Positions 43,891-55,898 of a DNA stretch of 64,000 nucleotides are shown here, piece after piece. Origin of the DNA: Panonychus citri (Eukaryota; Arthropoda; Arachnida; Trombidiformes; Tetranychidae); NCBI RefSeq assembly GCF_014898815.1, contig NW_026515444.1, positions 18,468-82,467 on the forward strand. The letters are read 5' to 3'. A program made the position numbers and the translations under genes. The notes under the pieces are model-generated. The model had not been told where the DNA came from. It searched no databases and saw only the letters and a program-made list of their open reading frames with translations. Numbering within the stretch: the first letter of the stretch is position 1; each line of letters begins with the position of its first letter.

Positions 43891-44451
43891 ATCGCCGATC
43901 AAGTTAAATACTAAAAATTATTCTCAATCTTTATCAATAGAAATCACTAAATCAAACAATAAATTATTCATTACTAAATTACTCATTTGTTAATTAGCCA
44001 AAAAGCTCAAAAAATTGTACTTTTTGTATTATGTTATGATAATAATTGTTAACCAATTCCCTTGATTAACTTTTTCTTTTGTATTATTATTATACCAAAA
44101 TCTCAGTGAAACTAATTAAATTTACTAGTCTACCAATAACCATTTTGATCATTTATTTAAATGGATCAACAATTTGGTGTTAATCAAAGTGACTCCAAAA
44201 TTGATTAGATTTTTTCCTTAACCAACTTCAGAGATTGATACAAAAGCTGTTGTATCAACAATTAGAAAATAGATTTACATTTATTTTTGTGATTCGAGCT
44301 TTTGATCTTATTAATAGATCAACAATCAAGTCCAATTTTCGATCTAACAAATACTTAGGCTGTATTCATTTCGATAAAATCTTAGTGATTAATTGTAGAG
44401 AAAGTTCATAATCAGTAGATATTTGGACAGAATAGTAAATGGAAAATGGAA
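43891..44451. other. Intergenic, convergent 3' flanks
   Basis: 3' ends of the CEP164-like gene and MED29; the first 50 bases are also present beside CEP164 copies 2 and 3. No gene seen. Confidence 0.5.
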
Positions 44452-45139
44452 TCATTGAGATTGTTGTAGTTCGATTCTTTTTGCTCCATCGAGAATTATT
44501 TTCTGTAAACTCTCAACGTACGATATTTGGCCTTTGATCAGATTGATGTATTGTCCATAAGTCATGTTATCATGTTCCCCTGTTTCAATATTCTGAGGTG
44601 CACCTTTGTATTTATCGGGTGGTGGTAAATATTTTTGACTCTGTCGCTGTTGGATAGCACATTCTTGTATTGTTTTCTAGAGAGATGAACACAGATTAAG
44701 AATTGGAATCAATGAACAGAATCAAATAATCAAAGAATCAAAGAATCAAATGATCACTTACAAAATGTAACTCGATCTGATTAAGTAAAGAATGAAAATC
44801 TTCAAATGCCTTATCGAATGGTGGTAATGCTTTGTCTTCAGGAGCTTTTCTAAAAATAAACAATTGATGGAATTAGAATGAGATGAATTGGTATGGAAAC
44901 GAAAACAGGATAACTTACAGTCCACTGTCGACAGCAGCATTGTGGTTAATATATGCAGCAGAAATTTTCACAAGATTCTGTAGAAAATCAAATAAAATTA
45001 ATCGATTGAAAAGAAACGAAAAGAAAACACTTACTTGAACTGCTTCTTTCAAAGACCAAACCAAAGTTCTCACACGAGCGATATTATCATAACGAGGTTC
45101 TCCACCTTGATTAGCAGAACTGGAAGCTTGATCGGCCAT
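44452..45139 (-). CDS. MED29: Mediator complex subunit 29 (Intersex homologue)
   Basis: Mediator tail/middle-associated subunit for RNA polymerase II transcription; the Drosophila orthologue is intersex, needed in female sexual differentiation. Four exons: 45139-45035, 44977-44919, 44849-44762 and 44676-44452, giving 158 residues with all joins in phase and no frameshift. The product starts MADQASSSANQGGEP and then follows the family: RVRTLVWSLKEAVQNLVKIS, FDKAFEDFHSLLNQIE, CAIQQRQSQKYLPPP and YGQYINLIKGQISYVESLQK. The vertebrate Gln/Pro-rich N-terminus is shortened. Confidence 0.88.
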
Positions 45140-45255
45140 TGAAGTGTCGAATTGATTGTTTACAATCAATAAATTAACAATTAATTGAAGAGAAAGTGAA
45201 ACTATCAAAATGGAGAGTAAACAAAAAGAATCAAGTTAAACAGCTGAGCTTTAAC

Positions 45256-45270
45256 ATCGCCATCTACTTG
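45256..45270 (-). promoter_or_regulatory. CTCF-like motif
   Basis: On the minus strand CAAGTAGATGGCGAT matches 13 of 15 positions of CCASYAGRKGGCRSY. It lies about 120 bases upstream of the MED29 start. Confidence 0.4.
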
Positions 45271-45562
45271 TCACTTTGTTTTCCCTCTTTTTTTGTTCTT
45301 GGTCTTTGTTGCCTTTTCAACCGTCTACAATTTAGTAATTAATTTGATAATTAATAGTTGGCAATTAATGTCCAATACAATTAGATTGAATTAAGAGGTA
45401 ATTTTTGTTTAATAATTGCTAAAAAATGATGAGTATAATTTATACATGATTTTTTTGTCTTTTTGTGATTTTAAAGTTTTTTTTCAATGGCTCAAAATAA
45501 GCTTTGTTTTGATTGTAATTAAATATAAAATGAAATTGATTTTTTGGTGGCGATGAAAATGT

Positions 45563-45602
45563 AATGATGATGATGATGGTGGTGGTGGTGGTGGTGGTGG
45601 TG
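45563..45602. repeat. (ATG)n/(GGT)n microsatellite
   Basis: GATGATGATGAT followed by about nine GGT units, in the 3' flank of the neighbouring minus-strand gene. Confidence 0.9.
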
Positions 45603-45646
45603 AATGGGGATTTTGATGAAAAAATGAATGAAACTTAATGAATATT

Positions 45647-46348
45647 TCAGGACAATCTGCGTAAATTACGACGAGCTCTTGATCGACGGGCTCTACTTGG
45701 AGCGTTGACTGGAGTCTTTTTATTGTTTGATGAACTTCGGGTTCCATTCGTGGTTGAAGGTGAGCTTGATGGTGAACCGATTCCTGAATCGCAGCTCATG
45801 TTTAGACGCTTTCTGGTCATCATTCCAGGACTTGAGGGCGGTGAGGTGCGAAGTCTTTTAACTGGTGTTCGTTTACTTGGAGATTTTGACAAATCACCGC
45901 TGCAAAAATAGAGAAACATGATAGACAATTAATTTGAGAAAAAAACATTCGGCAAAATGAAATGGAAAACAAGTGAAACTCTCAAAGAGAAACAATTAAA
46001 TCCAGAGAAAATGAATACTTACAAAATCTTCAACATCTCCAAAGTTACTGAATTATCTCTTGGCCTTTTTATCGGTGACTTTCGGGTGGCCAATATAATC
46101 GGGTTCATGCTTCTGGTGATTATATGAGATTTTCTCTCTCGTTTACCACGTCGTCTAATTATCTCTTCATCAAGATTTGTAGAAACCGATGATTGTCTAA
46201 CATTGGAAGTTGATAAAACATTTCTGTCTCCACCAGAGCTCACATCATGCCTTTGGTAATTATTGAGAACACCTTGAGGGTCGATTTGTTCAATATTATC
46301 ATTTCCATGATCATTATTGTTCCGATTAACCAAAACATCAACAGGCAT
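45647..46348 (-). CDS. Basic disordered nuclear-type protein with CDK sites and a DSGIGS degron-like motif
   Basis: Two exons, 46348-46023 and 45899-45647, 192 residues, no frameshift. No family recognised. The sequence is low-complexity and basic. Arg-rich RRRGKRERK and the C-terminal RARRSRARRNLRR are likely nuclear-localisation signals. Several Ser/Thr-Pro-X-Lys/Arg sites of the CDK type are present (SPIKR, SPSKR, TPVKR). Then follows MSCDSGIGSPSSS, whose DSGIGS fits the DSG-phi-X-S phosphodegron read by beta-TrCP. This combination is typical of cell-cycle-regulated proteins, but that is inference from short motifs. Confidence 0.65.
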
Positions 46349-46590
46349 GATGGAAAATAGATTGTGAACAAAAGTGTGAAAATTAAATTAAGATGAGAGA
46401 TTAAAACAAATTCACATGGACAACAAGCACATAAAACACAAGCTAAAGAGAAGAGAAAAGAAAACAATTAACCAGAACAGGTAAAGAATAGATGACAATC
46501 AAGATGGAAGACAAAAAGTAGAGTTAATTAAAAAAGGAAATTGGGACAACAAATAAAACATAAACATGGAAATTAAAAGAAGAAGAGACT

Positions 46591-46616
46591 GAGAGAGAGA
46601 GAGAGAGAGAGAGAGA
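46591..46616. repeat. (GA)n microsatellite
   Basis: 13 GA units in the gap between the basic nuclear protein and contactin. Confidence 0.9.
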
Positions 46617-46932
46617 TGTTCTTCTATTGTGAATAAGCGCCAATTCGTGAGTCTCTCCCTTCCTCTGTCATCTTCTTCCCTTGGGCTGATCATCATTCCC
46701 CGCCAACAAGACCCCGGGTTTTTTTATTCTTCCCATTGGTTGGACTTGTTGATCGCGATTCTTTTATCCTTTTAAAAGAATTCATATTTTTAAATTGAAA
46801 GAACAAAAAAAAATCGATAACATCGATAATCGGTTGCCAGAGAAAGTCAACTCTCACTATAGAGATTATAGTCTCTCACCTTTAGATTATTTATTTAATT
46901 CTCTTTCTTCATGTGACTAATTAGAATTAATT

Positions 46933-49900
46933 ATGATCATCTTTTCTATTCTCTTGATTCTATTTAGTGTCCTTAACAATTCCAGTGCCTCAGGTAAGTT
47001 GATTTGGTTTTTTGTTCTCTTTTGTTTCAATGTGATGACAAGTTGAAGATTTTGATTCTTTTTTGTTTCTGTTTCTGTTTTGTTTTGATTGTTTTTTTTT
47101 TAAATTCTATTCTTTTTCTCTTTACTTTTGGCAGATGAAGATGTTCAAATTGATTTTGGTATCGATGAAATTGATCCTTGAAAATTCCTAGAGGTCCTAA
47201 GTTCATTGAGGAACCTCGATCACAAATTTTTGATCTCAATGGTCGTGATCATCTTAATTATGTTACTTTAAGATGTTCGGCTGATGGTTATCCAACACCC
47301 GTTTATCAATGGTTTAAGGAGAGTTATAATAAGACAGAAATTATTTCTGAATTAGTTGACCCTCTTTCAGATCAAAGATTTACACAAATGGATGGAACGT
47401 TAATCATTTACAATCCTAGGAAAGAAATTGACAGAGGAAAGTATCATTGCCGTGTTTCCAATCAATTTGGTAGCATCATAAGTGAAACGGTTCAAGTTAG
47501 CTTTGGATACATTGGTCAGTTCCAATTGAAAAGATCTAATGATTTTGCTAATACCAATTGGGGTAAATCTTTAAGCTGTGATCCACCTCAACATCATCCA
47601 AGAGGAATGTTTTATTGACTAAAATGGTTACCCAAATATTATTGGAGCTGATGATAGACGGATATTTGTTTCTAATGATGGTAACCTTTACTTTTCTTCT
47701 GTTAAAGAAGCTGACAGTGCCAATTACTCATGTAATGTCCAAAGTGTCATCTCGTCAACGGGTAGAACTGGTCCATCATTTTACCTTAGAGTTGATCCAA
47801 CACCAAATAGTCAACAGCTTCAATTTCCTGTTGGTTTTCCTAAGATTTTCCCTGAAGCTCCGTTAGCAGGTCAACTAGTATCACTTGAATGTGTCGCTTA
47901 TGGTTATCCGGTGCCCTCATACAATTGGAGTAGAGTTGGTGATCAATTACCAAAAGATGCATCATTAACTGGTCACAATAGATTATTAATTATACCAAAA
48001 GTTAAGGTTGAAGATTCTGGTGAATATCGTTGTACTGCAAAAAGCGGTGGTAATAGTGTTATCACATCAGCAGCTTTTCTCCGAGTCCAATCACTGCCTG
48101 TATTTACCAAAGGATTAAGAGATAAGGTGATCGATGTTGGAACCAACCTCATCTGGAAATGTGAAGCATTTGGAATTCCCCAAGTTAAATATAATTGGTA
48201 CAAAAATGGAGTTGAACTTCGAGGTAACACCATCCCTCAAGAAGACTCGCAAAGAATTAAGATTGAAGATAATGTTCTAACCATCGAAGCTGCTAACCCT
48301 GACAGAGACAATGGAATGTATCAATGTCGTGCTTACAATGAACTCGGTAACAACTTCAGTTCTGCTCAATTGAAAGTATCTGGTATCAAGCCAACATTTA
48401 GACGTCACCCACTCAAGGATATGTACGCTGCTCTTGGCTCCAAGTTTTCAATCACTTGTTCACCTGAAGCTCTACCAGCTCCATCTTCCAATGGCTACTA
48501 AATGATTCACCATTGCGATCAAACTCCGAATTACTGACAATCAATCAAGTTCGTAAAGAGGATGAAGGTTGGTACATTTGTGTTGCCAGAAACAAATATG
48601 GCCGAGATCAAAGCAAAGGATATCTAACTGTCTTCGATAGCCAAACATTTGCTGAATACCCAAGACCCAAACTCGTTGCCATAGTAAATGACACCATTCA
48701 AATGCCTTGTGATGCCAATTCTGATTCCAAGCTGGACATTTCTTTCATTTGGCTCCATAATGGTATCAAAGTCGATCAGTACAACTCATGGAAATTCACA
48801 GTCGGCAATAAACCGGGTTATCTCAAGATTCGAGGAATTACTTTCGCCGAGTCTGGTAACTATACTTGTTTGATTCGCTCAGCGGTCGACACTATTGCTC
48901 ATTCAACGGAATTGATTGTTGATGGCCCACCAAACCCTCCAGGCGGTGTTTTAGCCGATGTTATAAATGCCACTTCTGCTTCCATCCATTGGAGTGATGG
49001 TGCTTCTAATGGAAGACAAATACTCTTATAAGATTGAGGTCGAACTAATCACAATTCTTCTTGGATTGTATTAGCTGATCACATTTTGTCTACTGGAGTG
49101 AATCGCGAAAACTTCAGGAGTAATGCTCGAGTTAATAATCTCTCTCCATGGAGCATCTTTGAGTTCAGAGTATCTGCTTACAATGATCTTGGATCTAGTC
49201 TACCTTCCGATGCTAGTCCACTTTACAAAACTGGTGAACATCGACCACTACGGTCACCAGCCAATGTTGGTGGCGGTGGAGGTAAAGCCGGTACATTAAC
49301 GATAACCTGGGATCCTTTACCTCCTCAGAATTGGAATTCACCTTCTGTCTGGTACAAGATATTCTGGAAACTGCCAAACGATTATGAATATCAAACAAAA
49401 GAATTGAATCAAAGTCAAGTTGGAATGTACGTGATTGATGTGGGCGAAAACAATTATTATGAAAAGTATTTAGTTAAAGTTCAAGCAATCAACAGAATGG
49501 GAGAAGGACCAATCAGTGAACCAGTTGAAGTTTATTCAGCTGAGAGTATGCCTCAAGTTCAACCAAGTTTGGTTAAGGCTTTACCATTCAACTCAACAGC
49601 TCTTAATGTTACATGGGCACCACTGAATTAAGTCGAGGAAAGATTCGTGGTAAATTAATTGGTCATCGAATCAAATATTGGAAACAATCTGATGACTCTC
49701 AAACTAATGCTCTCACTTTACTCAATCGTGGTACTCAAAACGAGGGTTTGATTGTCGCCTTGTCCCCACACACCGAATACTATGTATCGGTCATGGCCTA
49801 CAACGAAGCAGGTTCTGGACCTGAGAGTGAACCTTTCTTGGCTCGAACCTACAAAGCGGCCCCACAACGAGCACCAACCAATGTGAAAGTTAAAGCTGTC

Positions 49901-50175
49901 GAATCAGGCCATGTCCAGGTAACTTGAGAGGTGTTGACACGGCATCAGACGAAGAGCCGATCATTGGTTATAAAGTTCGTTATTGGGAAAGTGACCAAAA
50001 GATTCAATCAGCTAAAGAAGTTTATAAATATCTTGAAGAAATTAGTGAAGATTTGAATGTAATGGTCTCTGGTTTAGTTCCAGATAAAACATACAAACTT
50101 CGAGTTCTCGCCTACAGTTTAGGTGGAGATGGTAAAATGTCTTCGCCCGCTGTTGAATTTAAAATCAAAGCATAA
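46933..50175 (+). CDS. Cont: Contactin-like cell-adhesion protein (six Ig, four FN3 domains)
   Basis: Axonal and septate-junction adhesion molecule of the Ig superfamily. Exon 1 (46933-46993) encodes a signal peptide (MIIFSILLILFSVLNNSSA); the rest is one exon from 47135. Six Ig domains follow; each has its YxC pair member, for example GKYHCRVSN, ANYSCNVQS, GEYRCTAKS, GMYQCRAYN, GWYICVARN and GNYTCLIRS. Four FN3 domains begin at PPNPPGGVLADV and end at SSPAVEFKIKA. The domain order is contactin's. No C-type lectin part precedes Ig1, unlike Drosophila Contactin, and no GPI-type hydrophobic tail follows FN3-4. At least eight single-base shifts (about 47176, 47615, 47625, 48495, 49015, 49040, 49620, 49925) break the frame inside conserved domains and look like consensus errors. 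Confidence 0.88.
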
Positions 50176-51110
50176 TCGACAATCTTATTTAAGAGAAAAC
50201 TGAATTCGATCCAAACAATCAAGTTAATTAGGATCGTCGCAATATCATGTACACAAACAATTGCACTTCCGTCCACAAATCTTATCTACTCACAATCGCC
50301 ACACTTGAAGCCATTCACATATCAAAGTATTACCACAGAAGCAACTGAAGCCTTTAACTCATTAATTACTCATGGCCAATTAATCGTTACTCAATTTTAA
50401 TTTAATCATAATTTTAATCATAGCCATATGATTTTGCCGATCCACCGTTTACACAATTGTATCAGACTATCAAAAGTTACGATACAAATCAAATTGCCAT
50501 GAAAATTGATAAAAAACAATCAAGTGTTTAAATTAAAAACTATTCAAAACAAAACAATTCACATCCACAAAAAAAGCATATCTCAAATTAATTATCTAAG
50601 CAAAAGCAATCATAATTAATTAAGTAAAAGACTACAAGTCAATTGCTTACAATCAATTAAATTAAAAACTCAATTCAAATTTTGTTTCAAAAAAAAAGTT
50701 GATAACATAAATTGTTGTTCTGATGAAGTTGAATTAATGATCATAATCTAATCTTTAATCTTCAACCAATAGAAACTATTTATGTTCATTTCTATTGAGT
50801 AAATTGTTGACATGATAATGTTGCCTTCTAATTGATTGTTAATTGTTGTTCGTCATGATGATATCAACTTTTAAATGAATTTTAAATGGTCGTTTCTTTG
50901 TTGCAAAGAATTTAAAGATTACATAACCAAAAGTGCCCATAGATGGCGATGTAATTAGAATATCAGACAGAGAGAAAAAGAGAAAAAAAGTAAGAGTAAA
51001 AGTAAGAGAATCTTTTAAACTTGTGCACTTTCAGTTCTCTTTGGTTCTTACATTTTCACTTCTTCTTCTATTGTTTTCATTGTTTATGTGATTAATTAAT
51101 TCTAATTAAA
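50176..51110. other. 3'UTR of contactin and promoter of CUB gene
   Basis: In the contactin frame, 78 codons stay open after the stop, without a recognisable domain. No separate gene seen. Confidence 0.4.
50936..50950 (+). promoter_or_regulatory. CTCF-like motif
   Basis: CCCATAGATGGCGAT matches 12 of 15 positions of CCASYAGRKGGCRSY; 160 bases upstream of the CUB-gene start. Confidence 0.35.
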
Positions 51111-52765
51111 ATGCGACTTTATTTTTTCTGGGTGGTTATTGGTGTTTTTAGTTCTACTTCCTTAGCAGGTAAGTTCTATTTGTCTCAAATTTTCCATGTC
51201 ATTGATTATATTCAAATGAACAGGTTGACTCTTATTACGCATTGAATTTATCATTGGTTCTTCTTTTTTAATTCTTTTTTCCTTTTTAGTTGATCGTGAA
51301 ATTTCTCTGGATGATCCATTAGAATCTGGGTCTTTTACAATTTTTAGCGATTCCTCTAATTGTAGTGGAAGTTATGTTTGGAACATTGTTCCTGTGGCTA
51401 ATCTAACTTCTAATTTTGTAAAATCATTGGTAATTTCTAATTTGGCTTTGGAAGATGGAGGTTCATTTGTCTTGAAATCAGATGCTCCTAATGGAAATGT
51501 ATTTACTGTCGTTGGAGAAGGAACCGCGACCTTGCCTATACTTTATCTGGGCACTAATGCTACTCACATTCTCAATTATACCAGGGGTAAAATTTGCTCC
51601 AATTACTCTAGAACTTTACTCCAAGCATCTTGGTCAAAAGTCACTAACGATGCTTGTGCTCCTGTTGAAGTAACTGGTAAACAGTTTTTCAAATCTTACA
51701 ATTATCCAAACAACTATCCATTAAAAGAGGACGATGGTAACACCCAATGCCGAAGTGTTAGCTCACAGACAGCTTTTATCTATGTAACTTTCCATGATTT
51801 GGATCTTGCTGAAGATCATCGTTTGGAATTTGCTGATAAGAAGGCTCCAGTCGTTCTCACTTCATCAAACATCCCTGGAGATGCTATTGTATCAAATAAA
51901 ACTGTGATTAACTTCTTGCGTTCTTTTAACCCCCAAAAAAACACCGTCAGAAACATAACTTACAAATTAAGCGGACGTGGATTCAACATGGAACTCGAGG
52001 CTTTGGACTGCGGAGGTAAAATTGATGATAAACCCACTTTCCAACTTGCTCTCAACGCAACAGAAAAATCCCAAAAATGTATGTGGATCATCCGTACACC
52101 AGTGGATAAAGATCCAACTATCCTTAAGGTTTTCAACTTCACCCTCTCCAATGGCCTTGACAATGTCATCATCTATGACTCAGACACCATTAAGAATGAT
52201 AAACGTTTGATTAACATATCTGGAGCTGATTATTACAACTCGACCTCTGAAACAATTATTGTCCAATACACATCATCCAATACTTCAGCTTATTTAAATT
52301 GGTCAACAATAAGTAAGTTTTTTACTCACTCACAATTCATTTCATCATTTCCTCTAATCTTTTAATTGTTTCTCTCACCAGTTTGTCCCGATAAATGTTT
52401 AAATGGTCGTCGTTGTATTAACCCATCTCAACGTTGTAATAATGTAAATGATTGTGGCGATTGGTCCGATGAACTTCATTGCAATGGTACAATCCCAGTT
52501 CCACCACCTAAAATAGAACCAGCTAGTGGAGGTAAGATTAGATTAGTGATTTAAATGACACATGATACTAATACTAATTACTTTCAACCATGATTTGTAC
52601 TTTCACTTTACAATTATTATAGTTCCTGGTCTTGTTGTGGTATTTGTTATCATCCCAATCTCATTAATCATTGGCATCTTGGGAACCATTTTCCTCCCTC
52701 GTCTTGTTGCCCGAATCCGAGACAGACGTTACCAAGAATTCAGAGAATATTCTGATGTTTCATAG
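51111..52765 (+). CDS. CUB/LDLa single-pass membrane protein
   Basis: Four exons: 51111-51168, 51290-52312, 52382-52531 and 52623-52765, 457 residues, no frameshift. Exon 1 is a signal peptide (MRLYFFWVVIGVFSSTSLA). Exon 2 holds about three CUB-like modules; NYPNNYPLKED and FIYVTFHDLDL mark the clearest, and ALDCGGKIDD starts the last. Exon 3 is one LDL-receptor class A repeat (CPDKCLNGRRC, NDCGDWSDELHC) with the Ca-binding acidic residues DWSDE. Exon 4 has a transmembrane helix (about LVVVFVIIPISLIIGILGTI) and a short tail ending EFREYSDVS. Many N-glycosylation sites. Similar architectures (NETO, LRP12-type) are receptor auxiliary or endocytic proteins; the partner is unknown. Confidence 0.85.
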
Positions 52766-53525
52766 CAAACATTCTAATGAAGAGAAAAAGAGGAAAAAAT
52801 ACCAAAAAGAAAAAAAAATAACGAATAGTTGATTTGATAGCAACGTTCAGCGATTTTCACTTTTGAATATTAAAAAAAAAGATGAGAAAACAACAAGGGA
52901 TAAAAAGAAATACCATCATCTTTATTTTGATTGTCTCTTCAAGCCAATGATTCAATCAATAATTAAAAAAGTGTAAAAGCAATTTTACTTTTATGGTTAA
53001 AAATAAAGAATCTTCTCACGCCTTTATTTAATCAATTCCTTGTGATAATTAATGATTAACTCATCGGAAATAAAAAACCATCACAATTAACAATTGTTTC
53101 CACAAATGTATTCGTAATAAGAGTGTATTGAATTTCTTTGTAAGGTGTTGATTTACTAATTAACAGGATTCAACAGTGAACATTTTGTTCTCACAATTGT
53201 TGGTTAATTATAATTCAGCTTATCATGTTAACCAATTAGAATGACAATTAAACATCCGGTGATTTACTCGCAATCGAATGGAAGGTGGCTCCATCTCGCG
53301 GCGCGTTTTTCGTTTTCGAGAGAAAATTTTTTTGTTTTTATTTTTGTTGCTTCTTTTTCAGTTAATCTTTGTGTTTCCAATTGTGTGATTGATATTTGAT
53401 CAGTTGTTTCTTTGTTTCTTTGTTTTCTTCCAGTGTCACTTATTGATATTTTTCCATTTGTTAAGGTGCCCGAATTACAATCAACCAAAACGGCTTCCAA
53501 CACTTCATCAACTTCACCTTCTGGC
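52766..53525. other. Intergenic; 5'UTR of myosin light chain gene
   Basis: 3' flank of the CUB gene, then a GC-rich patch (CTCGCGGCGCG near 53296) about 230 bases before the next start codon, a likely promoter region. Confidence 0.4.
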
Positions 53526-54166
53526 ATGTCCAATACCAGAAAAGGAAAAGGCCGAGGGTTCGCCAAGAAACGAGCCCACAGAGCGACTAGTAATGTATTC
53601 GCTATGTTTGACCAGGCCCAGATTCAGGAATTCAAAGAAGCTTTTAACATGATTGATCAGAATCGAGATGGTCTAATTGATAAAGACGATCTACAAGAAA
53701 TGTTGGCCTCTCTGGAAAGAATCCGAAGAAAACTACCTGGAAGGTATGATGAGTGAAGCTCCAGGTCCAATTAATTTCACCATGTTTTAACACTTTTGGG
53801 AGAAACTTCAAGGAACTGATCCTGAGGATGTGATTAAAAACGCTTTTGCTTGTTTTGATGAGGATAACACCGGATTAATTCACGAGGAAAACTCAGAGAG
53901 TTGTTGACCACAATCGGTGATCGGTTCAACGATGAAGATGTAAGTTATCATGAAGATCTTCATGGACAATGAGAGTCTTTTTCTTTCCAACCTTTTCTAT
54001 CATTTTCCAATATAATTAATCACTTTTGTCAACTTTCCTTTTCCTTTCTTCCGATCAGGTCGATGAAATGTATCGTGAAGCTCCTATTGATGAGGGTGGA
54101 ATGTTCAACTACACTGAATTCACCAAAATCCTTAAACATGGTGCCAAGGATAAAGATGATCAATGA
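53526..54166 (+). CDS. sqh: Non-muscle myosin II regulatory light chain
   Basis: EF-hand light chain that binds and regulates non-muscle myosin II. Exons 53526-53939 and 54059-54166. It starts MSNTRKGKGRGFAKKRAHRA and continues TSNVFAMFDQAQI, with the phosphorylated Thr-Ser pair of the family in RATSNVF. EF-hand 1 is DQNRDGLIDKDD. The rest follows Drosophila Sqh: EAPGPINFTMF, DPEDVIKNAF, DVDEMYREAP and ending ILKHGAKDKDDQ. Five single bases are missing between about 53710 and 53890, so the open frame seems to stop at 53756. Such an essential gene should be intact, hence errors. Length about 175 residues, as usual. Confidence 0.93.
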
Positions 54167-55898
54167 TCTAAATCAAACCAACAACTATTACAACCATGGA
54201 ACCAATTTATTTAATCCAATCAAATCTCAGCAGAAAACAACTTTTACCAATTTAAAATTAATAATGCAACTGAACCTTTGGGATGAAAGTGTAATTGTTA
54301 ACAATCAGCGATTATAAATGGTCTCACTAGTTGAATCATTTAAGAATCGTAGTGTTTGTTTTAATTGTTAATGGGAAGAAAAAGAGATGCCTTAAAATCT
54401 TGTATTCTCATTAATATTTTCTAATCTAAACATGTAACAATTAACATTGTACTTCAAACTAAATACATGAAAATGAGCGTTAGTAGTTAAGCCATAATTT
54501 ATAACAAATTTCTACCTATTTTAATGTATGAATCAGAATTAATATCAACATTATCATATTTGGTTAATCGTCAAAATGTATTTTTGATCATCAATTAACA
54601 ATAATAATACGAGAATCATTTTAACTAAATGGTTTGTTTTTTTCTCGTTCATTACAATAATATTTTTGGATATTTGCCGGATGACATAATCTAATCTGAT
54701 GAAATTTAGTAGATTTCATACTCAAGTGGAAATGTAATGTATCAGAGAAGAAGAAGAAAAAACAACAGATTCTGTAATTAGAGCTCATTAAACTTTGAAA
54801 TTCATTTAAATTTTGCTGATTAGTTGATAAATTTAACCCATTCAATTAGTGGTAAAAACAACAATCTATTAATCAAACGACTTCGCTTCAAGTTTACTCT
54901 GAGGAAAGCTTCTCACGAGGATGTTGAGGAACAAATAAATGATTCTAATCGTGGTAAAATGGTTCAATGTTAATTAGCTGACGAATTGACGAAACAGTGA
55001 CAATTAGCTAATTAACTACTAATTCAGTTTAACGAATGAGCAAAAAAAGGTAAACAACAACGCCCAAAACGAAGGAGCTGCCATCTGGTGGAAAAGAACT
55101 TCACTTCTTGTTTATTTTCTCTCATTTGGTTGTTCGTGTTGTCAAATTGGTTTGTTGATTGTTGATGAACAGGTAAATCAACATTACTTGATGTTTGGGT
55201 CTTAATCTTTTCTCATCTCATGTAATATCAACATTTTCACCTTTTTCTCCCTCATCATGTTGATTATCTTCTTCACATTCATGTTGTAATTGTTGAGAAA
55301 ACATGACCGTTATATGAAACAAAAATTCATCTTCATTTACTTTATTGTTACATTTTCTTTGTGCCATAAATAACATATAAATTGTTATTTACTCTACATT
55401 CTCAATTAAGAGTTTAAAGTAAATTCCATGTTGATAATTTGTTCAATTTTCGTCAAACACTTTTTCTAAATGAGAGTTTAAAAGTAACAAATCAATAACT
55501 AATAAGAAACCGAATTAATCAATTATGTGAGACTGTTTTTTTTGTTCTCAATCTCATCAACATTTTTCCCGATTTTCTATTCTATTTATCCAGTGAGTCT
55601 ATTTTCTATTTTTGTTTGTGTCTTATTCTCCTGGCAATTCAATTGATTTGTTTATCGCAATTCTAACATCGACAAATTGTGTGTGTGTCTTCATTTACCA
55701 TTTAGATCCAAGTGTTTTGTCCTTTCCAATAATCGATCCACTTTTACTCATTGGAAGAAATAATTTGGTTCCTATTCTAATTTTAATCCATCTACTTGAC
55801 TGCGCACAAAAATATTCCAGTGAACATTAATCTCATCTTTTTCATCTCTAATTCCATCTCTTTGTTCCCAATATAATCTTCACCAGTTTTCTAACATA
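54167..55898. other. Intergenic
   Basis: 3' flank of the light chain gene and 5' region of CFAP410. Contains the best CTCF-like site of the window. No gene seen. Confidence 0.45.
55077..55091 (-). promoter_or_regulatory. CTCF motif, perfect consensus match
   Basis: Minus strand CCACCAGATGGCAGC matches all 15 positions of CCASYAGRKGGCRSY. It lies between the light chain gene and CFAP410. Confidence 0.55.
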
